Source: Weissella confusa
Lineage (GTDB): Bacteria; Bacillota; Bacilli; Lactobacillales; Lactobacillaceae
Assembly (NCBI GenBank): GCA_041871065.1
Contig: CP168942.1
Location: forward strand, 1,706,501 to 1,770,500
DNA: 64,000 nt
Reading direction: 5' to 3'
Part shown: positions 8,458 to 18,568 of the stretch, in pieces
Position numbering within the stretch: the first letter of the stretch is position 1
How the letters are laid out: every line of letters begins with the position of its first letter
The notes under the pieces: generated by a model
Told to the model about the DNA's origin: nothing
Database searches by the model: none
The model's input: the letters and a program-made list of their open reading frames with translations, nothing else
Made by a program: the position numbers and the translations under genes

Positions 8458-9441
8458 TTACGCTAGGAAATTGCGTGCTTCGTTAAGATAATCATAAATT
8501 TCTTTGGGTAATTTTTCGCGTAGCAACAAACCTTGTAGTAAACGTTGTTGGTTATACATGCGGTGCCAATCAGCCTCGACTTCTGGTTGCATGCGTCGCG
8601 TCATCTCTTGTCGCCATTGCTTGAGTTGCTTCAAGAAGTATTGCTCATACAACGGGTTCAAGTTCACCAACGTCACGATGTAGCTATCGATACGACGGTT
8701 TTCACCCATCACAAGCGGCGTTTCCAAACGCTTGATACGTTCAATCAAGACCGTTAGTAAGAACACCTTATCGGCACGCGTGACGCCATCATCATGCGTC
8801 AATTCATCCAACAAGTTCGCAATGTGCAAGAAGGCGTGGGCCCAGCCCTTCCCTTCAACAAAGCCACGCGTATCGTGTTCTAGTGCAATGTACGTTGCCA
8901 AGTTATCGATAAGCATTTCGTGCAAATCATCGCTAAACAACTCCACTTCACTATTGCGGTTTGCGTAGTTCAACATCGACAAAATGAAGACCGCGAATGA
9001 ACGGAAGAAAATGCCGTCATTATCAGTCTCATCAATGTGTGAGAACAACACTGAATCTTGCAATAAGTAACGCGTCATCATCACAATTTGTGCATCGGTA
9101 AAGATATTTGCTTGCAACGCATCACTAATAAAGAAAAAGACACCCTTATCACGCAACTCAGGATCCGTTTGGCGCAACCCACTCATCACGTCCAACAACT
9201 CTTGGTCAGTGACGACAACCGGTTGGCCGGCAATCAAGGCATTTTGCCAATCAGACACTTTTTCATGAATCGCTGTCGCTGTCACTGGGTCCAGCTGCTC
9301 CACAACAGTCGGTGCGTCGTAATCGAATTGATCAATCAAGCGACCAACTTCCGTGCCAAGTGAATCAAACAACTCACCATGGTGCACACGCGCACGCATA
9401 TTTTTTAATTCTTCACGGACATCATCAACGGTGTAATCCAT
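8458..9441 (-). CDS. DUF2785 family protein
   Basis: A 327-residue, probably cytosolic, mostly helical protein. The segments RSFAVFILSMLNYANRN and KGWAHAFLHIANLLDEL match the DUF2785 family as I remember it. No enzyme motif is visible and no function is known to me. There is no signal peptide or membrane segment. It lies upstream of ddl in the same direction, but ddl has its own promoter. Confidence 0.75.
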   Translation of the reverse strand: MDYTVDDVREELKNMRARVHHGELFDSLGTEVGRLIDQFDYDAPTVVEQLDPVTATAIHEKVSDWQNALIAGQPVVVTDQELLDVMSGLRQTDPELRDKGVFFFISDALQANIFTDAQIVMMTRYLLQDSVLFSHIDETDNDGIFFRSFAVFILSMLNYANRNSEVELFSDDLHEMLIDNLATYIALEHDTRGFVEGKGWAHAFLHIANLLDELTHDDGVTRADKVFLLTVLIERIKRLETPLVMGENRRIDSYIVTLVNLNPLYEQYFLKQLKQWRQEMTRRMQPEVEADWHRMYNQQRLLQGLLLREKLPKEIYDYLNEARNFLA

Positions 9442-9705
9442 TATCTCTATCCCTTTTCCGTATTATTGCTTCCTAAATGAAAGCTACCTCCACTAGATTA
9501 ACACAACCACGCAAAGATAGCAGTTTATTATATTTTTGTTTCCAGCTAGCCCGGTGACACCTCACCCGATTTTCGTTCATCTAGACACAATCCGAACGTC
9601 GGCGAAAGCCCGCCATATCCACGCTCATTTTCTTTCACCCACTTTTTGTCCATTTAGACACGATTTTCACCCATTTTGACACAGTTTTTATTCGCCGCAG
9701 AAAAA
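9442..9705. other. Intergenic region with three short degenerate direct repeats
   Basis: A 321-base gap without a credible gene between the DUF2785 gene and kimA. On the plus strand it holds three related units: CATCTAGACACAAT (9578-9591), CATTTAGACACGAT (9651-9664) and CATTTTGACACAGT (9672-9685). They share the core CATnTnGACACnrT. The kimA terminator follows at 9706-9735. The function of the repeats is unknown. Confidence 0.45.
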
Positions 9706-9735
9706 AGCCCCAGTCGACACAATGTCGGCTGAGGC
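9706..9735 (-). terminator. Rho-independent terminator after kimA
   Basis: Minus strand stem AGCCtCAGcCGACA / TGTCGaCTGgGGCT followed by TTTTTT. Confidence 0.85.
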
Positions 9736-9762
9736 TAATTCATATTTCTGTTTGCGCAACAA

Positions 9763-11595
9763 CTATTCCTTGAGGTGGAAGTAGTATGTTGAAACTGTTA
9801 CGTCACGTGAAGCCAAGGCTGTACGCAAGCGCAAACTGTTTTGATTGTGCAACGCATTTTGCCAACCGTGACGAGGCACGAATTGTGGAATCAAAATCGT
9901 TAATGAGTGGTTACGTTCCTTCGCACCCTTCGCAATTTCATCTACGAAACGCAATGAAGGTTCTGTGATTGAACGATATGATGAGTGGATATCCACGTAA
10001 CGCACATCTGGGAACTCACGCTTAAACTCAACGCCCAAGCGGTGCTCCTTTTCTGGGTTCGAATCAAATGAGACGTGCATCGCCAAAACGCGATCACCCA
10101 TTGATTGGGCGTAATCAATCGCGTCGGCCGTTGCCTTAGTCAAGTTTGAGACCAACACAATCACCGTAGAACCATCGTAGTGATGACGCTTGATTGGTTC
10201 CTTAGACAACACACGCAACTGCTTAGCGACAGCCTTGTAGTGGCGGTTAATTGTCCAGAACATGCGAAGCAAAACAGGCATGATAATCAAGTATGGCCAG
10301 ACAGACTTAAAGTGCATCCAGAACAAAATGATAACCAAGGCAAACGAGATAAACGCGCCAACAAAGTTGATTGACGCCTTTCCCAACCAGAAACCTTCAC
10401 GCTCACGGAACCAGTGAATAATCATTCCTGATTGTGACAATGTGAACGGCACGAAAACGCCGACCGCATAAAGCGGAATCAAAGCTTCAGTCGATCCATT
10501 AAAGATCAAAAGCAATACGATGGCACCAACGGCCAATGACATAATACCGTTTGAATATCCCAAACGATCTCCCTTGTCCATGTAAATGTGTGGCATGAAC
10601 TTATCCTTAGCCAAGTTAAAGGCCAATTGTGGGAAGGCTGAGAAACCAGTATTAGCAGCAACCGCCAAAATCAAGGCAGTTGCAATTTGCAAGAGGTAGA
10701 ACATTACGCCGTGACCGAAAATCGTTTGACCGATTTGGGCCAACACCGTCACGTGGTCATTTGGTCGAATACCGTACCAGTATGACAAGAACGTAATACC
10801 ACCAAAGAAGAAGGCCAAAATCAACGCCATGATTGATAGCGTCGCTGCCGCATTACGTGGCTTTGGCTCCTTGAAGTTCGGCACGGCATTTGAAATGGCC
10901 TCAACTCCAGTCAACGAAGATGAACCACTTGAGAACGCACGCAAGAACAACAAGATTGTGATACTTGATGATGACGTGCCAATTGCTGCTGCAGCATGGA
11001 AGGCAACTTGACCGGTCGCGATGTTATACAACCCGTACAAGACCATTCCTGTAATCATCACAATGAACAAGTAAACCGGCACCATCAAGAATCCAGCTGA
11101 CTCACGCACACCACGCAGATTAATTCCCATCAAAATCAAGATGATGACAACTCCGATACCCACTGAATATGGGTGGAGCGCTGGAACCGCTGACGTAATG
11201 GCTTCTGTTCCGGCCGCCACAGATACGGCAACCGTCAACATGTAGTCAACCAACAAAGATCCACCGGCAACAAGTCCAGCGTTACGACCCCAGTTCGTTG
11301 ATGTCACGACATAAGCACCACCACCAGATGGGTAGGCGTGTATGATTTGGCGATACGATAGCGTAATGGCCGTCAACAATACCAACACCAAAATGGCGAT
11401 TGGGATTTGCAACCACAACGCAACCGTACTAGCAGCAATCAACGCTGTCGTAATCTGCTCAGTACCATACGCAACTGATGACAATGCATCAGACGAAAGC
11501 AAAGCCAAGGCCTTGGTTCGGCTCAAATGTTGTGAGCCCTCTTCCAATGTCTTAAGAGGCTTTCCAATCAACAACCGCTTTAAAAAGCGCCACAT
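9763..11595 (-). CDS. kimA: KimA-type potassium:proton symporter (APC superfamily)
   Basis: A 610-residue membrane protein very similar in layout to B. subtilis KimA (YdaO), a high-affinity K+/H+ symporter inhibited by c-di-AMP. The N-terminal signature SSDALSSVAYGTEQ and the SYRQIIHAYPSGGGAY motif in the second helix pair are characteristic. About twelve membrane helices occupy residues ~25-450, followed by a ~150-residue cytosolic USP-like domain that in KimA mediates dimerisation. I chose the ATG at 11595 with AGGAG upstream; an in-frame GTG at 11613 overlaps that site. A generic amino acid permease is the alternative label, but the signature favours KimA. Confidence 0.85.
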   Translation of the reverse strand: MWRFLKRLLIGKPLKTLEEGSQHLSRTKALALLSSDALSSVAYGTEQITTALIAASTVALWLQIPIAILVLVLLTAITLSYRQIIHAYPSGGGAYVVTSTNWGRNAGLVAGGSLLVDYMLTVAVSVAAGTEAITSAVPALHPYSVGIGVVIILILMGINLRGVRESAGFLMVPVYLFIVMITGMVLYGLYNIATGQVAFHAAAAIGTSSSSITILLFLRAFSSGSSSLTGVEAISNAVPNFKEPKPRNAAATLSIMALILAFFFGGITFLSYWYGIRPNDHVTVLAQIGQTIFGHGVMFYLLQIATALILAVAANTGFSAFPQLAFNLAKDKFMPHIYMDKGDRLGYSNGIMSLAVGAIVLLLIFNGSTEALIPLYAVGVFVPFTLSQSGMIIHWFREREGFWLGKASINFVGAFISFALVIILFWMHFKSVWPYLIIMPVLLRMFWTINRHYKAVAKQLRVLSKEPIKRHHYDGSTVIVLVSNLTKATADAIDYAQSMGDRVLAMHVSFDSNPEKEHRLGVEFKREFPDVRYVDIHSSYRSITEPSLRFVDEIAKGAKERNHSLTILIPQFVPRHGWQNALHNQNSLRLRTALASRDVTVSTYYFHLKE

Positions 11596-11663
11596 GATTT
11601 TTCTCCTAAACACCTATATTAGGCAAAACGCCCAAAAATAATTTCAATTTTCTACAAGGACTT

Positions 11664-11692
11664 ATTGTAGTTCTATTTGGGCTCGTTGTCTA
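11664..11692 (-). promoter_or_regulatory. Promoter of kimA
   Basis: Minus strand TAGACA (11687-11692), 17-base spacer, TACAAT (11664-11669). The -10 sits inside a small hairpin, CTACAA-N7-TTGTAG. The 5' leader is only about 60 bases, too short for the c-di-AMP riboswitch found before B. subtilis kimA. Confidence 0.7.
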
Positions 11693-11720
11693 TGATTGAT
11701 ACTTACTTTCGGAAATCAAA

Positions 11721-11754
11721 AACGCCGCCCCTCTCACAGGAAGGTCGGCGTTTA
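11721..11754 (-). terminator. Rho-independent terminator after groL
   Basis: Minus strand stem AAACGCCG / CGGCGTTT with following T's, directly after the groL stop. Confidence 0.8.
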
Positions 11755-11769
11755 ATATTTACTATGAAA

Positions 11770-13416
<1,647 letters not shown>

Positions 13417-13442
13417 TTAATAGTTAATCTGTTTGTTTCAAA

Positions 13443-13718
13443 TTAAAGAACTGCAACGATATCCTTTTCGTGAACTACCAAGTAATCCACACCATCGACC
13501 GTTACTTCTGAGCCAGCGTACTTATCGAAGATGACCTTGTCACCCTCCTTCACTGCAGCTGGGGCCGTCAAGTCACCAACTGATTGCGTTGAAACAGCGA
13601 CAACAGTTCCCGTAACTGACTTCTCTTGCGCGTTTGACGCAAGCAAAATACCACCAACTGATTGCTCAGGCGCTTCCTCAACTTGCAACACAACACGATC
13701 TCCCAAAGGCTTCAACAT
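13443..13718 (-). CDS. groS: Co-chaperonin GroES (Hsp10)
   Basis: A 91-residue GroES. The N-terminal [14 protein letters not shown] and the mobile-loop region with SVGGILLAS are typical. It caps GroEL during folding. First gene of the groESL operon, behind a promoter and a CIRCE element. Confidence 0.98.
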   Translation of the reverse strand: MLKPLGDRVVLQVEEAPEQSVGGILLASNAQEKSVTGTVVAVSTQSVGDLTAPAAVKEGDKVIFDKYAGSEVTVDGVDYLVVHEKDIVAVL

Positions 13719-13749
13719 GTTATATGACCTCCATAGGCAAAAATTATTA

Positions 13750-13776
13750 TTAGCACTCTCGATATCTAAGTGCTAA
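13750..13776. promoter_or_regulatory. CIRCE operator (HrcA binding site)
   Basis: The inverted repeat TTAGCACTC-N9-AAGTGCTAA matches the consensus TTAGCACTC-N9-GAGTGCTAA with one mismatch in the second arm. It lies between the groES promoter and the gene, so HrcA-controlled heat-shock expression is expected. hrcA is not in this window. Confidence 0.93.
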
Positions 13777-13788
13777 CTTACATAAATA

Positions 13789-13816
13789 ATAATAGCACAC
13801 CCACACGTTTTTGCAA
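13789..13816 (-). promoter_or_regulatory. Promoter of groES-groEL
   Basis: Minus strand TTGCAA (13811-13816), 16-base spacer, TATTAT (13789-13794), immediately upstream of CIRCE. Confidence 0.7.
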
Positions 13817-13834
13817 CATATTTTGGTTAAAAAA

Positions 13835-13866
13835 AGAGCCCCGATACTAAATCGTACCAGGACTCT
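13835..13866 (-). terminator. Rho-independent terminator after the DUF4811 gene
   Basis: Minus strand stem AGAGtCC..ATCG / CGgGGCTCT-type pairing followed by TTTTTTT. Confidence 0.8.
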
Positions 13867-13875
13867 TAATTATCA

Positions 13876-14640
13876 TTACTTCAATTGTGACAACATTTGC
13901 TTCATTGCTGTTGCCGTCATTTCAGCAGTTTGTTCAGTTGTATAAGCCTTAACTTGGTCAGGAGTAGCCTTTGGGTTTGCTTGCATGTATGCAGCAACCT
14001 TTGCTTCAATAGCTGACTTCATTTGAGCTTGTTGGGCAGCTTGTGCCTCAGGTGCAGCTGACTTTTGCGCAGCTTGCAACTTCTTAGATTGATCAGCAGT
14101 CATCACAACCCAAGTGTTCTTTGGCACCGTCACCGTCGTCACTTGCTTCTTAAGCTTGCCACCTTGACCACCGATACCAAACATCACGCGCCAGAAGGCA
14201 TTCTTCCACTCCCAACGAGTGGTTTCGACCTTAACCGTTGCCTTCTTAACATCAGCAACCTTGTAAGTCATTTCCTTCTTAACACCAGTTGGAATATCAG
14301 CAACCTTTGATGAAGGCTTACCGTGAACCGTTGGCTTCTTAGCATCAGCTGTGTCGTTGTAAACCAAGACATAGTTATCAGCCTTTGAACCCAAACGTGA
14401 TTGGACCAAGACACCAGCTGGTGACTTTGAACCCAAAGCTGAGTAGACACGCTTCGTCGTCGTTGTCGTCTTAGCAGTCAAACCAGTGTTGTTTGCAAAG
14501 ACTGACGTTGTCATCCACACGGCACCAATTAGCAATACCGTAAAGATTGGTCCGAATACAGCGCGCATGGCACGGTTCTTCAAAACCAACCATGAGTAGA
14601 ACATGCCGATTGCAAAGACGGCCATAACTAGAATAATCAT
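13876..14640 (-). CDS. DUF4811 membrane protein, partner of the adjacent exporter
   Basis: A 254-residue protein with two N-terminal membrane helices (residues ~1-20 and ~30-50), a central extracellular-like or cytosolic beta domain, and an Ala/Gln-rich helical C-terminus. DUF4811 genes commonly sit next to LmrB/EmrB-type exporters in lactic acid bacteria, which is what is seen here. I chose the ATG at 14640, with GGGAGG upstream inside the exporter's 3' end; an earlier TTG in the exporter gene is unlikely. The two genes are contiguous and probably co-translated. Function unknown. Confidence 0.8.
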   Translation of the reverse strand: MIILVMAVFAIGMFYSWLVLKNRAMRAVFGPIFTVLLIGAVWMTTSVFANNTGLTAKTTTTTKRVYSALGSKSPAGVLVQSRLGSKADNYVLVYNDTADAKKPTVHGKPSSKVADIPTGVKKEMTYKVADVKKATVKVETTRWEWKNAFWRVMFGIGGQGGKLKKQVTTVTVPKNTWVVMTADQSKKLQAAQKSAAPEAQAAQQAQMKSAIEAKVAAYMQANPKATPDQVKAYTTEQTAEMTATAMKQMLSQLK

Positions 14641-14641
14641 A

Positions 14642-16183
14642 TTAGTTATTTCCTCCCTTATCTGCGACAACGTTTCCGTTTGACTTACCGTGCACTAACT
14701 TACCGCTGTGCAAGAAGAACGCCAAGATAATACCAACAACGGCAAATCCAATTCCGAATGCAAATGATGCGTGGAATCCAGTCATCGTTGCGTTGATCAT
14801 CTTATCCATGTATGACACAACGTTTTCCTTGGCCAAGTCCTTAGCAGGCTTAGCAGCCTTGATAACGTTTTGCGTAACTGATGAAAGCAAGGCAACAACA
14901 ACCGCGTTACCAATTTGGCGAACCGTGTTGTTAGCAGCTGTTGCTTGTGAAGCTTCCTCAGGTGGCAATGCTGACATAGCACTGGCCGTCAATGGCATCA
15001 TCGTTGTGGCGATACCAAACATACGCAATGCGTACAACAACGTTACCAAGTGTTGTGGCGTTTCAGCTGTCAAGAATAGGAATGGTACCGTACCGATAGC
15101 CAAGATTGAGAATCCAACCATCGCCATACGCTTAGCACCGACCTTATCGTAAACCGCTCCGGCAACTGGTGACATTGCACCAATTACCAAGGCACCAGGC
15201 AATAGTGTCAATCCTGACTCAAGCGCTGACATACCGTGAACGTTTTGCAAGTACGTTGGCAACATCATTTCAACACCCATCATAGCCATCATGGCCATCA
15301 TTACGGCGAACGTCGTCAACGTAAATTGCTTGTTCTTGAACACGCGAACGTTCAAGAATGGATCGTCCATCTTCAATTGACGGAAGACAAACACAATAAT
15401 AATCAAAATTCCGATTAGGATTGGGGCCAAAACGTTTGGCCAGTTACCAAATCCATCAGTGGCTGAATTTGAGAATCCCCATAGGAATGACCCAAATCCA
15501 ATAACTGCCAAAATCAATGAAGGGAAATCAAGCTTCATATCACGGTTTGGCACAACATTCTTAACGAAGAATGGCGTTGCAATCCAAACCAATACCAACA
15601 CGATCATTGGCAAGTAGAAAATCGTACGCCATGAGTTTGAAATCAACAAACCAAACAAGTGGTGATTCTTTTCCAAAATCCAACCTGAAAGCGTAGGTCC
15701 AATAGCTGGGGCCAAACCGATAACGATACCGTTAATACCCATCGCAGCACCACGTTGTTCAGCTGGGAAAATATTAACCATAACAACTTGCATCAAAGGC
15801 ATCGTAATTCCAACCGCCACGGCAGCTAGAATACGGCCAAGCAAGAACATCCACCACATATCGTGGCGGCTAGGCGTGAACGCCGTCGTTGCCATACCAG
15901 CCAACAACAACGTGTAAGCCACCATGTACAAGTACTTGGTTGGAATCTTCGTGGTTAGGTACGCTGATACCGGCACCATAATTCCGTTGGCCAACAAGAA
16001 GTATGTGGTTGCTTCTTGCGCAGTTGCAAGTGAAATATTAAAATCGTGCATCAACGTTGGGATTGCAGTACCCAATGACGTTTGCATCAACATTCCAGCA
16101 AACGTTCCAATCAACAGCACCATAACCATGGCACCGCGGTTGAAAGGCTTGCCGTTAATGTCTAAAGTTTCTGACTTTGCCAT
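14642..16183 (-). CDS. DHA2-family MFS multidrug exporter (LmrB/EmrB type)
   Basis: A 513-residue transporter with about 14 membrane helices, typical of the DHA2 drug:proton antiporters. Visible motifs are the helix-5 antiporter signature GINGIVIGLAPAIGPTLSG and the loop KIPTKYLYMVAY near helices 2-3. The ATG at 16183 follows GGAGG; a TTG at 16195 overlaps it and is rejected. The promoter and a perfect inverted repeat upstream suggest control by a dimeric repressor encoded elsewhere. Substrates cannot be told from sequence. Confidence 0.88.
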   Translation of the reverse strand: MAKSETLDINGKPFNRGAMVMVLLIGTFAGMLMQTSLGTAIPTLMHDFNISLATAQEATTYFLLANGIMVPVSAYLTTKIPTKYLYMVAYTLLLAGMATTAFTPSRHDMWWMFLLGRILAAVAVGITMPLMQVVMVNIFPAEQRGAAMGINGIVIGLAPAIGPTLSGWILEKNHHLFGLLISNSWRTIFYLPMIVLVLVWIATPFFVKNVVPNRDMKLDFPSLILAVIGFGSFLWGFSNSATDGFGNWPNVLAPILIGILIIIVFVFRQLKMDDPFLNVRVFKNKQFTLTTFAVMMAMMAMMGVEMMLPTYLQNVHGMSALESGLTLLPGALVIGAMSPVAGAVYDKVGAKRMAMVGFSILAIGTVPFLFLTAETPQHLVTLLYALRMFGIATTMMPLTASAMSALPPEEASQATAANNTVRQIGNAVVVALLSSVTQNVIKAAKPAKDLAKENVVSYMDKMINATMTGFHASFAFGIGFAVVGIILAFFLHSGKLVHGKSNGNVVADKGGNN

Positions 16184-16240
16184 TTCGTCCTCCAAATTTT
16201 TTAGTTTTTTATAATTGCTATCATTTATTCAGCAAGAGTT

Positions 16241-16269
16241 AGTTTAAACTTCTAAATTTTTAAAATCAA
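16241..16269 (-). promoter_or_regulatory. Promoter of the MFS-DUF4811 operon
   Basis: Minus strand TTGATT (16264-16269), 17-base spacer, TAAACT (16241-16246). Confidence 0.6.
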
Positions 16270-16274
16270 GGGTT

Positions 16275-16295
16275 TTTGTCAAGTAATTTGACAAA
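16275..16295. promoter_or_regulatory. Candidate operator of the MFS operon
   Basis: A perfect inverted repeat TTTGTCAA-N5-TTGACAAA ends five bases upstream of the predicted -35. Its size and position suit a TetR- or MarR-type regulator; none is adjacent. Confidence 0.6.
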
Positions 16296-16425
16296 GATTT
16301 AGACGGTTTTCACAACAGTAAATCATAAATCACTCAAACCGCGTCAAACCTGAATTTCGCTGTGTGACAACTGACACAAAGTCAGTGAAAGTCGTTTTTA
16401 AATGAAAACGCAATCATTAAGAAAA

Positions 16426-16455
16426 GGAGCTGCCACCTGTAAAAGTGCCAGCTCC
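16426..16455 (-). terminator. Rho-independent terminator after the ABC-F gene
   Basis: Minus strand stem GGAGCTGgCAC / GTGgCAGCTCC followed by TTTTC. Confidence 0.85.
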
Positions 16456-16462
16456 TGCCTTA

Positions 16463-18421
16463 TTAAATATCAAATTCTTCCAACGCCATACTTGCTTCAG
16501 TCCAGCGCTCTTCGACTTCAGCCAGTTGCGCATCAATGTCGGCAATTTCCTTTGACAAGTCTGTCAACTTACCCAAGTCAGCACCATTTGCTGGATCATT
16601 CAATTCAGCATTCAATGCATCGCGCTTATCGTTTAAACCGGCCATTTCTTCTTCAGCCGCCGCAACCGCGCGTTCGTACTTACGCTGTGCCTTTTGACGT
16701 TCCTTACGTTCTTCACGTGACAACGTCTCAACTTCCTTGGCCGTCGCCTCTTCATATTCGGCCGTCGTTTCGAAACTAGCCTTCGCACGGTGGGTTTCCG
16801 TTTGCTCACCAGCAGTCTTCTCTAGATAGTAATCGTAATCACCATCAAAGAATCGCGTGCCGTTTGGTGACAGCTCAACCACTTCCGTCGCAACTGAGTT
16901 AATGAAGTAACGGTCGTGAGAAACAAAGAAAATCGTTCCGTTGTATTCGTTCAAAGCTGTTTCCAACACTTCACGTGAATCAATGTCCAAGTGGTTGGTT
17001 GGCTCGTCAAGAATCAAGAAATTAGCGTGTTGCAATGACAACTTCGTCAATAGCAAACGTGCACGCTCACCACCAGACAAGGCAGAAACCAACTTATCAA
17101 CCGCTTCACCTGAGAACATAAATGAACCCAAGATTGAACGAACGTCACGTTCTGGCATCGTTGGGTGTTCATCCCAAATCGTGTTCAAAACTGACTTCTT
17201 TGGATCGAGCGTTTGTTGCTCCTGGTCATAGTAACCAACTTCAACATTGGCGCCAAGCTTAATTTCGCCGGCCAACAAAGGCAACTTACCCAAAATCGTC
17301 TTAATCAACGTTGACTTACCAATACCGTTCGGTCCAACCAAAGCGACCGCGTGTTGCTTATCAACTTCAATATTAACGTGGTCCGCCAAGACGTTCGCTA
17401 GGTCATAGCCCAACTTCACTTCGTTGACGCGCATCACTTCGTTTCCAGATTCCTCATCAGCTGAGAATTGAATGTGGGCAACGCCAGATTCATTCTTTGG
17501 CGCTTCCAAACGTTCCATGCGTTCGAGTTGCTTACGACGTGATTGGGCACGCTTCGTCGTTGAAGCACGCACAATATTACGGTTAACAAAGTCTTCCAAC
17601 TTCGCAATCTCTTCTTGTTGCTTATCGAAAGCCTTTTGCTCTTGTAGAACCTTAGCTGCCTTCAATTCCATGAAGCGTGAATAGTTACCCGTGTAGTGAT
17701 CCAACACACCTGAATGCATGTCGTAAATTTCCGTAACCACGCGGTCCAAGAAATAACGGTCGTGGGAAACAATTAGCAAAGCACCTTGGTAGTTTTGCAA
17801 ATATTGCTCCAACCAAGCCAACGTTTGCATATCCAAGTGGTTGGTTGGCTCGTCGAGAATCAACAAGTCAGGCGTTTCCAATAGTTGCTTAGCAATTGCC
17901 AAACGCGTACGCTGTCCACCAGACAATGATTGAATCTTTTGATCATAGAATGATTCATCAAAGCCAAATCCGTGCAACACTGAACGGATGGTTGCTTCAT
18001 ATCCGTAACCATTCTTTTCACTAAAATCGTGTTGCGCCTGGTCGTACGCAGATAACAAACTTGCATACTCATCACTCTCGTAATCAGTCGCTGACGCAAT
18101 CTTCGTCTCCATGTCGCGCATCTTCTTTTCCAATGCAATCACATCAGAAAATGCATCAAGCATTTCGTTGTACACAGACAAGTCAGAATCCAGTCCTGAG
18201 TTCTGCGCCAAGTAGGCCAGCTTGATACCCTTCTTCATTGAAATCGTACCTTCATCAGGTTGCGTTTCACCAATCAGCATCTTCAAGAGCGTTGACTTTC
18301 CAGCCCCATTACGGCCGACCAACCCAACACGTCCTTTATCTTGAATCTGCATCGAAATATTTTCAAAAAATGTTACACCACTAAAACGGCGTGCAACATT
18401 ACTTGCTTGCAAAATAATCAT
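16463..18421 (-). CDS. ydiF: ABC-F family ATPase (YdiF type)
   Basis: A 652-residue soluble protein with two ABC domains and no membrane part. Each domain has Walker A (GRNGAGKST; GPNGIGKST), signature (LSGGQRTRL; LSGGERARL) and Walker B (LDEPTNHLD twice). Between them is the P-site tRNA interaction motif-type linker with FVNRNIVRASTTKRAQSRRKQLERM, and a charged coiled-coil C-terminus covers residues ~540-652. ABC-F proteins act on ribosomes; the YdiF branch is not a proven antibiotic resistance factor. The ATG at 18421 with GGAG upstream is preferred to an upstream start at 18475. Confidence 0.88.
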   Translation of the reverse strand: MIILQASNVARRFSGVTFFENISMQIQDKGRVGLVGRNGAGKSTLLKMLIGETQPDEGTISMKKGIKLAYLAQNSGLDSDLSVYNEMLDAFSDVIALEKKMRDMETKIASATDYESDEYASLLSAYDQAQHDFSEKNGYGYEATIRSVLHGFGFDESFYDQKIQSLSGGQRTRLAIAKQLLETPDLLILDEPTNHLDMQTLAWLEQYLQNYQGALLIVSHDRYFLDRVVTEIYDMHSGVLDHYTGNYSRFMELKAAKVLQEQKAFDKQQEEIAKLEDFVNRNIVRASTTKRAQSRRKQLERMERLEAPKNESGVAHIQFSADEESGNEVMRVNEVKLGYDLANVLADHVNIEVDKQHAVALVGPNGIGKSTLIKTILGKLPLLAGEIKLGANVEVGYYDQEQQTLDPKKSVLNTIWDEHPTMPERDVRSILGSFMFSGEAVDKLVSALSGGERARLLLTKLSLQHANFLILDEPTNHLDIDSREVLETALNEYNGTIFFVSHDRYFINSVATEVVELSPNGTRFFDGDYDYYLEKTAGEQTETHRAKASFETTAEYEEATAKEVETLSREERKERQKAQRKYERAVAAAEEEMAGLNDKRDALNAELNDPANGADLGKLTDLSKEIADIDAQLAEVEERWTEASMALEEFDI

Positions 18422-18480
18422 GATTATTCTTCTCCGTCTCAATACCCTGCGTCCAAGGCATTGCCTAAATCTCATTTACT

Positions 18481-18508
18481 AGTGTAACAGAAAGTGCAAG
18501 TTTGTCGC
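18481..18508 (-). promoter_or_regulatory. Promoter of the ABC-F gene
   Basis: Minus strand GCGACA (18503-18508), 16-base spacer, TACACT (18481-18486) with a TG extension. Confidence 0.5.
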
Positions 18509-18523
18509 ATGTGGAAATTAAAA

Positions 18524-18551
18524 AGCACCCAACAGAAAAATGTTGGGTGCT
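18524..18551 (-). terminator. Rho-independent terminator after the glycosyltransferase operon
   Basis: Perfect 11-base stem AGCACCCAACA / TGTTGGGTGCT followed by T's on the minus strand. Confidence 0.9.
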
Positions 18552-18568
18552 CTCTTAAATGTTAGTTA

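Noticed and set aside
9763..11595. Labelling the 610-residue transporter simply as an amino acid permease
   Set aside because: The SSDALSSVAYGTEQ signature and the C-terminal USP-like domain match KimA better than amino acid carriers.
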